Position numbers and translations under genes: made by a program. Below, piece after piece: positions 1 to 10,529 of a stretch of 64,000 nt of DNA. This stretch comes from Skeletonema tropicum (taxonomy: Eukaryota; Bacillariophyta; Thalassiosirophyceae; Thalassiosirales; Thalassiosiraceae), in assembly GCA_037178625.1 (NCBI GenBank), contig CM074130.1, positions 1,612,001 to 1,676,000 of the forward strand, given 5' to 3'. The notes under the pieces are model-generated. The model saw only the letters and a list, made by a program, of their open reading frames with translations, was not told where the DNA came from and did no database searches. How positions within the stretch are numbered: position 1 is the first letter of the stretch; each line of letters starts with the position of its first letter.

Positions 1-3000
1 TAGGTTGGTGAAGGACGTGAACGCCTTCTAGCAATTTGCTATGCTGGGGGTGTTCCACCATCAACTTTTGCTGATGGGGGACGGATGATGGATGTGTATC
101 GATCGATGTGTGGTAGAAGACGGACGTGTTCTTCAATCAGTCAAATACGTATTTCATAATTTTGGTGGAGACCAGATGCCGCTAGGGGGGCATCGTCTGT
201 GGAAGTTCCCCATCGAGCTGGAGTGTTAGTCATTGGTGGATGGTTCTCTAGCCAAGCTGAATATTAGGTACAGCTTGTATCGGACTATCCTTTGTGGAAG
301 ATATGCTGAGATATCTTTTACTGATGAGGGGACGGGATGATGGATGTTGTATCGATGGGAGACCGAGGCTCTGTCCTTCCTACTGGGACCATCGGTGCCA
401 CATGTGCTGCTACGCATGCTACCCTTCCAATACGTCTTATGCATATGCCAACGAGTTCTTCAGCAGTTGCCCTACCAATCTGTCCTCCACGGAAGCAACA
501 ACCCGGTCACATAGTGAGAGGGTTGCCTACGCCTGCTTACCTATCTTCGGGGGAAGATGCTGCTGACGGACATGTGCATACTACACAGTTACTTGCTGCT
601 TCTTTGATACAAGTCTACCATGTGCTTTCGTATACAAGACGATGAAAGGTCCATCTTCTTCGGGGTCTCACTACCGCCCTAAAGCTAGTAGCGGGCCTTC
701 TTCTTGTGTATGGAACTGATTATTGCGATGAATCTCCGATGACATCATGCGGTTTGGAACTGCATGGTTTATCTAGAACGGAGATAGCACTATCTCAACG
801 ATCAACGGGAGCAATGTATGAGTGTATGACAGCCGAGGTTAGGTGTTAGTTGGGATACCGGGGGGGAGTCACCTGCGGTGTTTGGGTGACGCAATAAGAT
901 CCTCGTCAGTAGTTGATTAGACGTCTTATTCTGGGATGTCCATAAACTACTGTTATTCGGAACATATTGGGACCAGTCCTGTTTTGAGTTGACATCTTAG
1001 GAAACAGTGGATGCTGACGATTACTCTTATGGGGACGTCAGACCTGGACGGAAGCTCTTGCACAATGGAGAAGCTTGTGGACGACTGACTAAATGCCGAA
1101 GCTACTATGGTCTCTTGGTGTCAGTGGTGAGGTAGGGCAGGTACTCAGTCAAGTATTCCGCTACATCTCCAGTGATCGCATGCTGTTTGGAACAGCGATA
1201 TGTTGTGCATGCTGCGACGCGATGAGGAAGCGAAGGCTGACACACAGCTTGGAGTTGTGTGTCATGACTTGCTACGGAGTTTCGTCTGCTTCAAAAGCCA
1301 GCGGTAGACTCAAGGTGTGCACTCGGGCGATACACTCCACCACACTCCTTTCATTTGCGATACACTCCACCACACTCCTTTCATTTGTAACCTTTCCTCT
1401 GCTACCACATTGTGTGGCATGACTTGCTACGGAAATGCATCCTCTTCTAATGCCATCTACAAGAGATACAACTCCATCCACGCTTGCTTCATCTGCAACC
1501 TCCCAGCGGCGGCACTGTGAGGTATGCTATTGTGGAGAGACGCCCATAACAATTGTCGGTGGTGGATGCTAGTTCAGTTGAAGGTGTGCCCTATGAAATC
1601 GGATGACATCGGACATCCCCAGGGCTTGCCTGTTTGGATCGCTTCGTGACTCCCTCCGTCCATGTGTGTGGATGACATACGCTGTTCTGTAATTCTTTCG
1701 TCGGCGCCCTCAAGAGTGACAGAAGAACGCAGGTCTGTAGTTAGGTTTGGCGGGAGGAGGGTTTGATCATATTCACATATTTCAGCGCGTGTGGCTACGC
1801 AGGCAGGATAGATGGGAAGATAGGAGATGGGCATATCCCAGCAGTCGGTAGTGTTCACCCACTACTAATGCTGAGGAGCCAAGTACCGAAGGAGCGAGCG
1901 GGGCGGCACATGTGGCTTCTTTCATGACACTGCGCCATGCGTCTGTCAAACTACGTAGCCACTCTGATACAATTTGTTTTCCGGGGGGGGGGGGGTGTGA
2001 TTATGACGAAAGGAGAATGCCATGCTTCCAGTTGTTAATGAGGAATGATCCAGTCTACACTACCCACATCTTCCTCCTTCACGGGGATGTACGGTTCGTC
2101 ACGTCGTGACAGTTAGAAACATTGCTGTCCAGATAAACGTCCTTGGGCGGGGCGGCGGGTTCGGGCACTACTTCGGGAGGAAGGAAGATTAAGGCAGCGT
2201 GAACAAATCAGGATGGGATGTTGTGTTCTGCCGTGATTCGATGACTTGATGGGACGCCTGGAAGAGTTGAGGCAGAGATTCAAGTCCAATGCTAGTCAAA
2301 ACAATCTTTGCGGCAGCTTGGATGACGGACTACAACGGAGTATTCAGGGAGTTTTTGGAGTCGGCGAGGCAAGGGACCGGCCTATCCTGCAAGATGGATA
2401 TGGAAGATTACAGCTTAAGGGTGTCTATGGGGGGAGGAACTACGATGCAGGCACACAAAAACTAGGTACCCACAGCGACCTTCTAGCTTTTATCGACAGA
2501 AGAAGGAAATAGGAAGAAGGTTAAAAATTTGAAGATGAGATGCACCCTTGGGTATTTGAGGTACAAGTGGAGTGATCAACCTGAGTGCAAGCGAACGCTA
2601 ACCATGCATTGTATCATTTCTCTCTCTTTTCTTGCAGATGAGGATCGGGCTACGGAAGAAACTACAGCCTTGCTCTTCTTTTGGGTGAGCATCCTGTGTA
2701 CGATTGTATCGCGCTGCATTATGGAACTGCAACCTCCCCCCTCACGAAAGGTTAAGGGTAAGGTTGGCCGCAGGCACAGGATGTTCTACCTCAGGCAGTT
2801 TTTGAGGCTGTTTCCTTCATCATGCAAGCAGGGAAAGCTCATGGGAGCAAATTACTCAAGCATGGTCTGCCACTGGAACCACGCTGGAGTGTTCGAGGAG
2901 TCTTAGTTGCCGAGGGGGGTTATGATGCGAAGCTTTCTTCTTCACAAATATTGATTCGAGATCTCTACTGGTGCTAGTAGCGGTAGGCTGAAGCATGGCA

Positions 3001-3949
3001 GGTTCACGGTGAGATCGCGATTACGTGTCTTTCCCGTGCCCCGAGGACACCTACCTCGGGCTCACCCCTAGATGAGGGCTGGCCTGCAACTCATGAGTGA
3101 CGCCGCACGCAAATGCCCAGGTCATTTGACACAGAGAGCCGGAGACAATTGGAGGAGAAAAGTGGGTCAACTTCCCCAACGGTAACTAGAGATTAAAGAA
3201 CAAGTAAGATTGAATTTTATCTCAGCTTGACATGCAACAAGATTTGCAGCAAGGAGGTGAATGAGGCACGGACTTCGGACCGATCGTCACATTAGTAAAG
3301 AGGGTCCGCCAGTAGTAAGGATTGAACGGACAAGCAGAAAACATCTAAGAAGCGAGCGGCTTTCAAAGAAGAACGACGCCAGATGCAGAAAGATTTGTAT
3401 TCAAATGACGGAGTGAGAAAGGCGTACCAAACCAAAGTGAAAAGTAGCTGGAGTTGCGAGGTCACTCTTTGCTTTATCAACACGCAGGTGCGATGACAAC
3501 ACTGAACATTTGAATGGGAGATAGACGCTTGGAATTTGGTTAGTAAGGAGGACCCGATCAAGACTCCACAACGCATTTTCCAAGCAGCTTATTAAATTTT
3601 CCTCGCCCTATCGTACAGGTTATATTTAAGAAATAAACTTTTTAAGAATAAAGCGCCAGCTGACCCGAAAATAAGCCCCACATACGGTGAAAATCGGGCC
3701 CCACATACACGGTTAAAATCGGGGAAATATGAGGATTTAAGGGGTGCAGACAGCAGATCTACGAGCAAAATGCAGTGATACAAGCCTGTTCCATGGTTTA
3801 GATCAAGTTAATACCATTGTAGACCTCTTCAACACTTTCTGTATTGTCATTTACAAAATATCATTACCATTCACATTCTCTGGGATTCCAACATTCCTGA
3901 TGTGCTGGGTGCAGAAACTTATGTGTAGAATGCATATGTTTGGTCTCAC
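1..3949. other. Gene-poor decayed region
   Basis: I find no convincing gene here. The open frames are short (at most about 125 codons), resemble no family I know and overlap on both strands. The DNA shows local decayed duplications. The stretch near 75-112 resembles 319-360, and the stretch around 1255-1290 (a 'catgacttgctacgga' core) recurs at 1411-1445. There is a run of 13 G at 1983-1995. A pyrimidine-rich tract ending in CAG before 2638 looks like a 3' splice site, but no matching exon chain could be built. Around 3665-3725 a short motif (cccacatac, then gg/tt, then aaaatcggg) is repeated twice. Confidence 0.5.
1327..1386. repeat. Tandem duplication, 2 x 30 bp
   Basis: A 30-bp unit beginning gcgatacactcc is present twice back to back (1327-1356 and 1357-1386) with no differences. 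It is a recent local duplication in otherwise decayed DNA. Confidence 0.9.
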
Positions 3950-3952
3950 CTC

Positions 3953-4474
3953 GGGAGCGCGGGAAAGGGGGCTTGCGTACTTTTACTCGGAATCATCCGG
4001 CATTAAAAGCGAAAGTGTCAAATGTCAAGTTTCCCATTTTTAAGAAATTCAACCCATATCGCCAAATATTGTGCCGCTCGGCATAACGGTTACGCCGCCT
4101 GCTTTACTCGGCGTTACTCGGCGTTACTCGGCATAACTACTATGCCGAGCGGCACTACTCGGAATTACTCGGCGTTACTCGGCATTATGACATGCGCACA
4201 TCATGAGCCGCTCGGCATTACTCGGCATTACTCGGCATTACTCGGCATTACTCGGCATTACTCTGCATTACTCGGCGTAACCGTAATGCCGAGCGGCGTT
4301 ACTCGGGGTTATTCGGCGTTAATCGGCGTAACCGTAATGCCGAGCGGCAAATCAATTTTTGGCGATCAATGGTATGCGTTGAATCTTATTGGATTACTTT
4401 ACATTAGGTATTATCAGAAAAGGGGGCATTTATCGGCATAAAAATCGGGATGCAGCCCGCTTTCCCGCGCTCCC
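3953..4474. mobile_element. Terminal-inverted-repeat (foldback/MITE-like) element
   Basis: The left end GGGAGCGCGGGAAAGGGGGC (3953-3972) is answered by its near reverse complement at 4455-4474, ending GCGCTCCC. CTC flanks both sides (3950-3952 and 4475-4477), a possible 3-bp target duplication. Inner arms also pair. The segment from about 4058, 'atcgccaaa' followed by 'gccgctcggcat' and 'acggttacgccg', is mirrored at 4324-4364. There is no transposase frame, so it is non-autonomous. It lies just left of the assembly gap. Confidence 0.7.
4100..4350. repeat. Decanucleotide ttactcggca/g tandem repeats
   Basis: Inside the TIR element, a 10-bp unit (ttactcggca or ttactcggcg) is reiterated many times. 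There are five exact or near-exact units at about 4217-4266. The runs alternate with palindromic gccgctcggc/gccgagcggc boxes, so both strands can fold. Open frames across it are only repeat translations. Confidence 0.85.
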
Positions 4475-4606
4475 CTCGTCTCAATTTATCCCCCTCCTCC
4501 AATCACGATTGCCCATGATACTATAATCTTCTAAATTGTTTTTTGCACGTAGTTTGGCAGTGTTGAGTGGAGTGAAAAGCTCTTTGCCGCTGGTGATACG
4601 AGGGTT

Positions 4607-5106
4607 NNNNNNNNNNNNNNNNNNNNNNNNNNNNNNNNNNNNNNNNNNNNNNNNNNNNNNNNNNNNNNNNNNNNNNNNNNNNNNNNNNNNNNNNNNNNNN
4701 NNNNNNNNNNNNNNNNNNNNNNNNNNNNNNNNNNNNNNNNNNNNNNNNNNNNNNNNNNNNNNNNNNNNNNNNNNNNNNNNNNNNNNNNNNNNNNNNNNNN
4801 NNNNNNNNNNNNNNNNNNNNNNNNNNNNNNNNNNNNNNNNNNNNNNNNNNNNNNNNNNNNNNNNNNNNNNNNNNNNNNNNNNNNNNNNNNNNNNNNNNNN
4901 NNNNNNNNNNNNNNNNNNNNNNNNNNNNNNNNNNNNNNNNNNNNNNNNNNNNNNNNNNNNNNNNNNNNNNNNNNNNNNNNNNNNNNNNNNNNNNNNNNNN
5001 NNNNNNNNNNNNNNNNNNNNNNNNNNNNNNNNNNNNNNNNNNNNNNNNNNNNNNNNNNNNNNNNNNNNNNNNNNNNNNNNNNNNNNNNNNNNNNNNNNNN
5101 NNNNNN
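4607..5106. other. Assembly gap, 500 N
   Basis: Exactly 500 unknown bases; the round number suggests a scaffold gap of nominal size. It removes the start of the mitochondrial carrier gene to its right. The foldback element to its left is a likely cause of the assembly break. Confidence 0.99.
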
Positions 5107-6057
5107 TGGCATGTACCCCGTCGACACGATCAAGACGAGGATGCAAATGAAACAGGGTGATGCGTTTCGTTTGAGTGGACTTTATAAGGGTTGTGCTGGA
5201 TCGTTGGTGGGGCAGGTGCCTTATGGGTGAGTGTGATACCATGATGTGTATTTCTTGTAAAGCGTTGATTTGTTGATTGCTTTTCTTGACATTGTGAAAT
5301 GAAACAATGTATTCGTTCGCGCGTCCTAATCAATCAATATGTATGCATACCTTCTGATCAATAAAACTTCAAAATAACTGCTTAAAATATACATGTCCAT
5401 CAACAAAACAGTGTCTTAACCTTTGGATCCTACGAAATCTACAAACAAGCACTACTCGACAAATTTCCCAACACAAAGCCAGCACTCATCTACGCTCTCT
5501 CCGCAGTCCTAGGCGATGTCACTGGTTCAGGATGGTTATGCCCATCAGAGGTTATGAAACAACAATTACAAGCGGGGCTATATCCCAGTATGAGTGAAGC
5601 TATCAAGGGTATTTGGCGTAAAAGTGGGATTGGTGGATTCTATCAGGGATTTACGGGTGGTTTGGCACGAGATGTACCATTTCGGGTGGCACAACTTACT
5701 ACGTTTGAGGTGACAAAAAGTCTGTATTTGAAGGCGAAGAATAAGGGACGAACTGATGATGATGACACTGCAGCATTATCTGCAGTGGAGGCGGCGGTTT
5801 GTGGAGCTGCGGCTGGATCATTCTCGGCGGCGATTACCAATCCTTTGGATAGGATCAAAACTTTGATGATGACAGATACTACCAACGCCTATGGTGGGTC
5901 TGTGGTTGCTTGTGCATCGAAAATATTGAAGGAGGAGGGGATTGGAGGGTTGTTTGCTGGTGTGGCACCTCGAGTGGGGTATATTGCGCCTAGTGTTTGT
6001 ATCTTTTTGTTACGTATGAGTTTGTGCAACAAAAGATGCAAAAGAAGGAATAAATAG
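5107..6057 (+). CDS. Mitochondrial carrier family protein (5' missing, 3' frameshift)
   Basis: Mitochondrial carriers move metabolites across the inner membrane through three repeats of two helices. Here the first exon emerges from the gap with the PxD signature of repeat 1 (YPVDTIKTRMQ). The exon ends at 5226; a GTGAGT...CAG intron (5227-5411) joins in frame to exon 2 (VLTFGSYEIYK). Repeat 2 has CPSEVMKQQLQ followed by GFYQGFTGGLARDVPF, and repeat 3 has NPLDRIKT followed by GLFAGVAPRVGYIAPS. The triple motif and the PSEVMKQ form recall S-adenosylmethionine-type carriers, but the substrate is not proven. At 6004-6008 a run of five T puts the last codons out of frame. With one more T the tail would read FVTYEFVQQ, typical of the family, and end at the TAA at 6051-6053. 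As assembled it ends at 6055-6057. Confidence 0.85.
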
Positions 6058-6419
6058 ATGATGTAGTTCCGGTGCGATGTTCACATGTCAGTAGTTGCTT
6101 CTAACTACCATAACTACAACCTTTTTCGCTATATTGATATTGCATTATCTCTAGCCTCTCTAGAGCGAATAGGAGTAGTTATTATTTTATTCATCTATCC
6201 TGCTTGAATGTATCCGAAAACAGTACACTCCTGGCCCGTATCAAGGACATGAAAATGATAACCCGAAAAAAGGCCGACAAAGGACTTTTGGAAGGGCAAA
6301 GATCTTCAGCGAAAAAAATCACACAACACAATGACAGCAAATCGGCTGAATGCTATCACTATCAACCATATCATTAGACAACACGTATCACATCATATCT
6401 TATATAAGTAGCAACCACC
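6058..6419. other. Intergenic spacer between carrier and RPN3
   Basis: 362 bp between two same-strand genes. No open frame or RNA gene is seen. It should hold the carrier's 3' end and the RPN3 promoter. An A-rich block lies near 6250-6330. Confidence 0.4.
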
Positions 6420-8111
6420 ATGGCAGCCAATAAAAAGGAGGATGCCCCACCGAGCACCATCACCACTACCGATAATGCTGACAAAAAAGTCGATCAAGCA
6501 GCAGCAACACCCCAATTTCCACCAGTCGAAGCAGCCGCACGTCGTCTCGAACGTCTCTACGGTGGTGGTGGCAGCACTTCCACCGAAGCCTCCTCCTCCG
6601 CCGCCGCACTACTCCCAATGAACACTACCAAAATCATGAAAAAGTGGCTGGGCGCCTCTTCCGGAACTGCCGGTAGTGCCACCCTGGCATCCGTTGCGGC
6701 ATGTGCCGAGCAAACTTTGGATCCGACGAGTGGTGTTTGTGTGACTGGACGGGAGATTTTGATGGGGCTTTGTTCCGAGGAGGATCGTTTGAAGGTCAAG
6801 GTTGTTACCAACGACAAAGATGATAAAGTAGTGGAGGATGCCATGGAGGAAGAGGAAAAGGTACCATCATCTTCAGATAGCACTTCTGACTACCTCAAAT
6901 TGACATGTCGCGAGGTGGAATCTTGGTTACTCACACTAGCCGTTCGTATCTACTGGCGTGCAGGTCAATTCCAACAAGCATACGAATTGATTACCAAGGG
7001 CTTACAAATTCTAGATACTCATCTTGCCGAGGAAAGCACTAATTCGTCTACTACTACTGGAGGGTTGTACCCCCTGCTGGCGAGAATGTTACGTTATCGA
7101 AGTCTCATTATGGAATCACTCCTTCAAACGGAAGATCAATCATCTACCTATTCCAAACTATGCAACGACACACGTACCGAACTAGCCACACGACACACCC
7201 ACGCTGTACTTCGTCGTGATGTCGACGTTTCCGCCACAATCCTCAACTTACACCTGCGTGAATTACTCCTCTCCGATCGTGTCGAACAGGCACAAAAATT
7301 GATATCGAACAGTACCTTCCCATCTGAATCGGCAAGTAATAATCAGTTGTTGCGGTACCTTTACTACTCGGGACGGGTTCAGGCGTTGCGATTGGAATAT
7401 ACCCAATCCTACTCCAATTTGAGTCAGTGTCTCCGAAAGTGTCCATCCAATACCGGACTTGGATTTCGTATCGCCGTACAACGGTTGTTGGTAGTGGTAC
7501 AATTGCTCATGGGGGAGATTCCCGATAGGAGTGTATTCTTCGGTGAGGGGATGCAGGGCGAGTTACGCCCCTATTTGGAAATTGCCCAGGCGGTACGGAG
7601 GGGTGATTTGGCCGTGTTCCATAAGACTGTGGGGGGACATGCCGAACGATTGAGGGTGGATGGGACGTATACGTTGATTTCACGATTGGCCCATTCGGTC
7701 GTCAAGGCTGGATTGCGAAGGCTCAAGACGAGTTATTCGAGGATATCGTTGGAGGATGTGGCAAGTCGATTGGGATTGCCCAGTGCGACTAGTGCCGAAT
7801 TTGTTGTGGCCAAGGCTGTTCGTGATGGGGTGATTGATGCGACGATTGATCATGAGGGGGGGTATGTGCAGAGTCATGATTTGGTGGATGTGTATGCTAC
7901 CGTGGAGCCTTCTGAGGCGTTCCATAGGAGAATTGCGTATTGTTTGACGACGCATAATGATGCTGTGAGGGCTATGAGGTATACGCCGGATGCGTACAAG
8001 AAGCAATTGGAGGCGAGTAGGGGATTGAGAAGGAGTAGGGAGGATAAGACGGATGAGGAGAAGGCGCAGGAGATTGAGGATGAGTTGGATGAAGAAGACT
8101 ATGAATACTAA
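6420..8111 (+). CDS. RPN3: 26S proteasome non-ATPase regulatory subunit 3 (RPN3/PSMD3)
   Basis: RPN3 is a scaffold subunit of the 19S lid of the 26S proteasome, with a helical-repeat region followed by a PCI domain. The single exon encodes 563 aa, close to the usual 490-550. The N-terminal ~50 residues are low complexity. The region from about 270 onward matches the family closely: NQLLRYLYYSGRVQALRLEY, then CLRKCP...GFRIAVQRLLVVVQLLMGEIPDR, then the PCI winged helix (RISLEDVASRLGL, AVRDGVIDATIDHE), and an acidic tail ending DELDEEDYEY. The start is the first ATG of the frame, in ACCATGG context. Function is assigned with high certainty from this family pattern; the N-terminal extension is less conserved. 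Confidence 0.95.
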   Translation: MAANKKEDAPPSTITTTDNADKKVDQAAATPQFPPVEAAARRLERLYGGGGSTSTEASSSAAALLPMNTTKIMKKWLGASSGTAGSATLASVAACAEQTLDPTSGVCVTGREILMGLCSEEDRLKVKVVTNDKDDKVVEDAMEEEEKVPSSSDSTSDYLKLTCREVESWLLTLAVRIYWRAGQFQQAYELITKGLQILDTHLAEESTNSSTTTGGLYPLLARMLRYRSLIMESLLQTEDQSSTYSKLCNDTRTELATRHTHAVLRRDVDVSATILNLHLRELLLSDRVEQAQKLISNSTFPSESASNNQLLRYLYYSGRVQALRLEYTQSYSNLSQCLRKCPSNTGLGFRIAVQRLLVVVQLLMGEIPDRSVFFGEGMQGELRPYLEIAQAVRRGDLAVFHKTVGGHAERLRVDGTYTLISRLAHSVVKAGLRRLKTSYSRISLEDVASRLGLPSATSAEFVVAKAVRDGVIDATIDHEGGYVQSHDLVDVYATVEPSEAFHRRIAYCLTTHNDAVRAMRYTPDAYKKQLEASRGLRRSREDKTDEEKAQEIEDELDEEDYEY

Positions 8112-8471
8112 AGAGGGATAAAATGAATGGGAAACGAAATACAAATTTCACCAACGTAACAAGTGTCAGAAACTGACGCATAAATTCACATTGATAAAGA
8201 AGTTATGGTATGTTCCTACAGACTCGATCAGCGTGTTTGAGGTCCTTGAGTTATTATCTACAAACTAAATGCTGCATCCAGTTGTCTAGGCGTGCCCATC
8301 GACAGGAGGTTGCATGCCAAACTCAAAAAGATCGATTGTAAGGAAAAGTCGAGATCAGCGTCCTCCTCTCTATCGTCTGTTGGTCACATCACTTACTTGA
8401 TAGAGCAAGAAGTTGATGTCGTAAGTACAGGCGAATGAACTTTTCTTGTTCATCATCCATATGCCAAAACT
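8112..8471. other. Convergent intergenic spacer
   Basis: 360 bp between the 3' ends of RPN3 (+) and the FAD monooxygenase gene (-). Open frames here are antisense tails of the flanking genes. I see no RNA gene or repeat. Confidence 0.4.
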
Positions 8472-10280
8472 TCACTTTGCAAAATTAGCTCTCATAAACG
8501 CATTGAACAAATCCGACCCAAAGCGCCTCTTCGCCCACAACCAAACCCCCGCCACTACCATCGTCTTGAGCAACAAGGTCGTCCCATCTGCCCTCCTCAT
8601 AACCTGACGAAATGTCAAGTTCTCATCCTGACTCAAAATAATACACGGCGGTTGGATCAACCCAAATGTCAATTTATTCAGTATCAATCTCATTGCGACA
8701 TTGACCGTCCAAAGGAGGCGTAATGCCCGATCGGCTCGATGAGGTTGTCGGTATTGGTACGGTGATCCGAAACGTGCAAGTCGTATCAATGCGGCTATCT
8801 CTGGGGCATGCTGTTTCTGATATCGTTTCAAACTTGACTCCAATGTTGATTGTTGTTGTTGCTCCTCCTCCTCCTCCTTCTTCGTTTCATTGTCATTCAA
8901 CTCCTTACCACTTTCTACATCCAAACCCGACAGCGCCCGATCCAAACACACCACATCCATCAAACCAGCATTGACACCCTGCCCAATATCGGGACTAAAC
9001 GCATGAATACTATCCCCTACCAATGCCACGCCAGTACTCCCCGACTCATCCCACACAGCCAGCCCAGGACTATACTGACAAGGTGGAAATCGTGTCCCCT
9101 CCGCCTTGGCAAATCGTTCCCATTCCTCATTGGAAATCATCCCACCACCATTACCCTCTTTATCTTTATCATCAAAATTAAATCGTGGAAAGGCACGTTG
9201 AAAATATTCTCGCATCGTCTGTCCATCCGTAATCTTCCAAACTTCATGATCTGGCCGTGTAATAATATTGGTAGGTCGTACTGCAGTATTATCCTTCATG
9301 GGTAATAATCCCAAATTAAGAAACGATCTTGGTCCAGTGAATGCTGATCGTAGAGCATAGATATTTTCCGAGAATGTGGTTAGAGGTGGTTGGTTGGGTC
9401 CATTTGGAATTTGAAATTGGGGTGGAAATTGTAGTACCTTGATACGTAAATAGGATGCTGGAGAGGTGTATTTTTTGGGTTGGAATTTGGTGGAGGGAAG
9501 ACAATTGGTGGACCATGTTCCTGATGGAGCGGTGGCGAGACAATTTCGTACTTTGGAGTTCATCCCGTCTGCTCCAATGACTAAATTTGCAGTGTATTCT
9601 TTGACAGTATCTTTGGATGATTGTACAACATCCGTGGCAGTTACGAGAGTGACAGTTTCACCCTGATCGGTTGTACTAGGTACCACCGATACACATTCCT
9701 GTCCAGTACAAAGTTGAATGGTCCCACCTACACCTTTCTTATTGTGTTCATCAATTTCTTCCACCATTAATTTGACCATTTTATGTCGTGGTATCCAAAA
9801 TCCGACATTGGCCGCCTTTTCTCCCGATGGCATGCTTTTGTTGTTGTTGTTCTCATCATTACCATCAATTTTATCCTTTGCAGCATCACCGGCAATATTT
9901 GCCTTTGCCTCTGGAATTGGTTCTTCTGGATCCGCCGGGACAATTGTCACTGTGGTCCCCCCAAACCCCTTCGAGGCCACACTCCGTTCCACCATTCGTT
10001 GGTGCATACTTGGAAACTGTTTGGTAAGTCGCTGCCCACGCATGTTGACATTGTAGAGAAAGGCCTTGGTGGGATCATATTTGGTTTGTGTGGCGGAGGC
10101 TGGGGCGGATTCGAGCAGTGTCACGTCAAAGTTGTGTTTGGAGGCGAGGATGAGTGAGGCGGCGACGCCTACGGGGCCGGAGCCGACAACTACGGCTTTT
10201 TGACGGGGTTGTTGGAGGGCATTGACGGTGCCACAGCAGTGGGTGGTGGTGAGCAGGAGGAATGGGAGGAGTGTCTTCAT
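8472..10280 (-). CDS. FAD-dependent monooxygenase, kynurenine 3-monooxygenase-like
   Basis: Group A flavin monooxygenases hydroxylate aromatic substrates using NAD(P)H and O2. The 602-aa product opens with a hydrophobic signal-like segment (MKTLLPFLLLTT...), then the Rossmann motif VVGSGPVGVAASLILA at about 30. It carries the second FAD motif GDSIHAFSPDIGQGVN at about 418-433 and DGMNSKVR in the middle. The N-terminal phrase 'YNVNMRGQRLTKQFP' and the C-terminal hydrophobic stretch near 565-585 (KTMVVAGVWLW) resemble kynurenine 3-monooxygenase, which is membrane-anchored. It is longer than KMO (about 450-490) because of low-complexity Asn/Glu/Gln inserts. The substrate is inferred, not shown. 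It is divergently arranged with the downstream SDR gene. Confidence 0.8.
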   Translation of the reverse strand: MKTLLPFLLLTTTHCCGTVNALQQPRQKAVVVGSGPVGVAASLILASKHNFDVTLLESAPASATQTKYDPTKAFLYNVNMRGQRLTKQFPSMHQRMVERSVASKGFGGTTVTIVPADPEEPIPEAKANIAGDAAKDKIDGNDENNNNKSMPSGEKAANVGFWIPRHKMVKLMVEEIDEHNKKGVGGTIQLCTGQECVSVVPSTTDQGETVTLVTATDVVQSSKDTVKEYTANLVIGADGMNSKVRNCLATAPSGTWSTNCLPSTKFQPKKYTSPASYLRIKVLQFPPQFQIPNGPNQPPLTTFSENIYALRSAFTGPRSFLNLGLLPMKDNTAVRPTNIITRPDHEVWKITDGQTMREYFQRAFPRFNFDDKDKEGNGGGMISNEEWERFAKAEGTRFPPCQYSPGLAVWDESGSTGVALVGDSIHAFSPDIGQGVNAGLMDVVCLDRALSGLDVESGKELNDNETKKEEEEEQQQQSTLESSLKRYQKQHAPEIAALIRLARFGSPYQYRQPHRADRALRLLWTVNVAMRLILNKLTFGLIQPPCIILSQDENLTFRQVMRRADGTTLLLKTMVVAGVWLWAKRRFGSDLFNAFMRANFAK

Positions 10281-10529
10281 GCTTGTACTATCATTGCTTC
10301 ACGAAGACGCGTCGTCGTCACCATGAAGAAAAAAATGCTATCATTGCGTCAGATTGCGTATTTATTGCGTCGTGATCTTGATGAGGCGACGAGGAGGGAC
10401 TTTAATATTAATTCCTACGTGGTAATTTACGTAGGAAAAGAGAGAAAGCGCCCAAATTCTTTTTTAGAGACCAGCTGACATAAAAGATCCTGGCCTTCAA
10501 TATGCACTCATAAAATAATAATATTCTCA
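10281..10529. promoter_or_regulatory. Bidirectional promoter with ACGT-containing inverted repeat
   Basis: This 249-bp spacer separates the starts of two divergent oxidoreductase genes. It contains a perfect 9-bp inverted repeat, TTCCTACGT (10412-10420) and ACGTAGGAA (10429-10437), spaced by 8 bp. Each arm carries an ACGT core of the type bound by bZIP factors. Co-regulation of the flanking genes is an inference. Confidence 0.45.

Noticed and set aside
2246..2906. Two adjacent frames (88 and 125 codons) as a two-exon gene
   Set aside because: A possible 3' splice site exists near 2637, but no donor gives a continuous frame with family similarity.
3292..3583. 94-codon minus-strand frame
   Set aside because: No recognised domain, overlapping alternative frames and decayed surroundings.
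4536..5150. Frames passing through the N gap
   Set aside because: They are artefacts of N translation; only the part after 5107 in the carrier frame is real coding.
6401..6408. TATATAAG as TATA box for RPN3
   Set aside because: It lies only 12 bp before the ATG, too near for a TATA box that would place transcription start upstream of the start codon.
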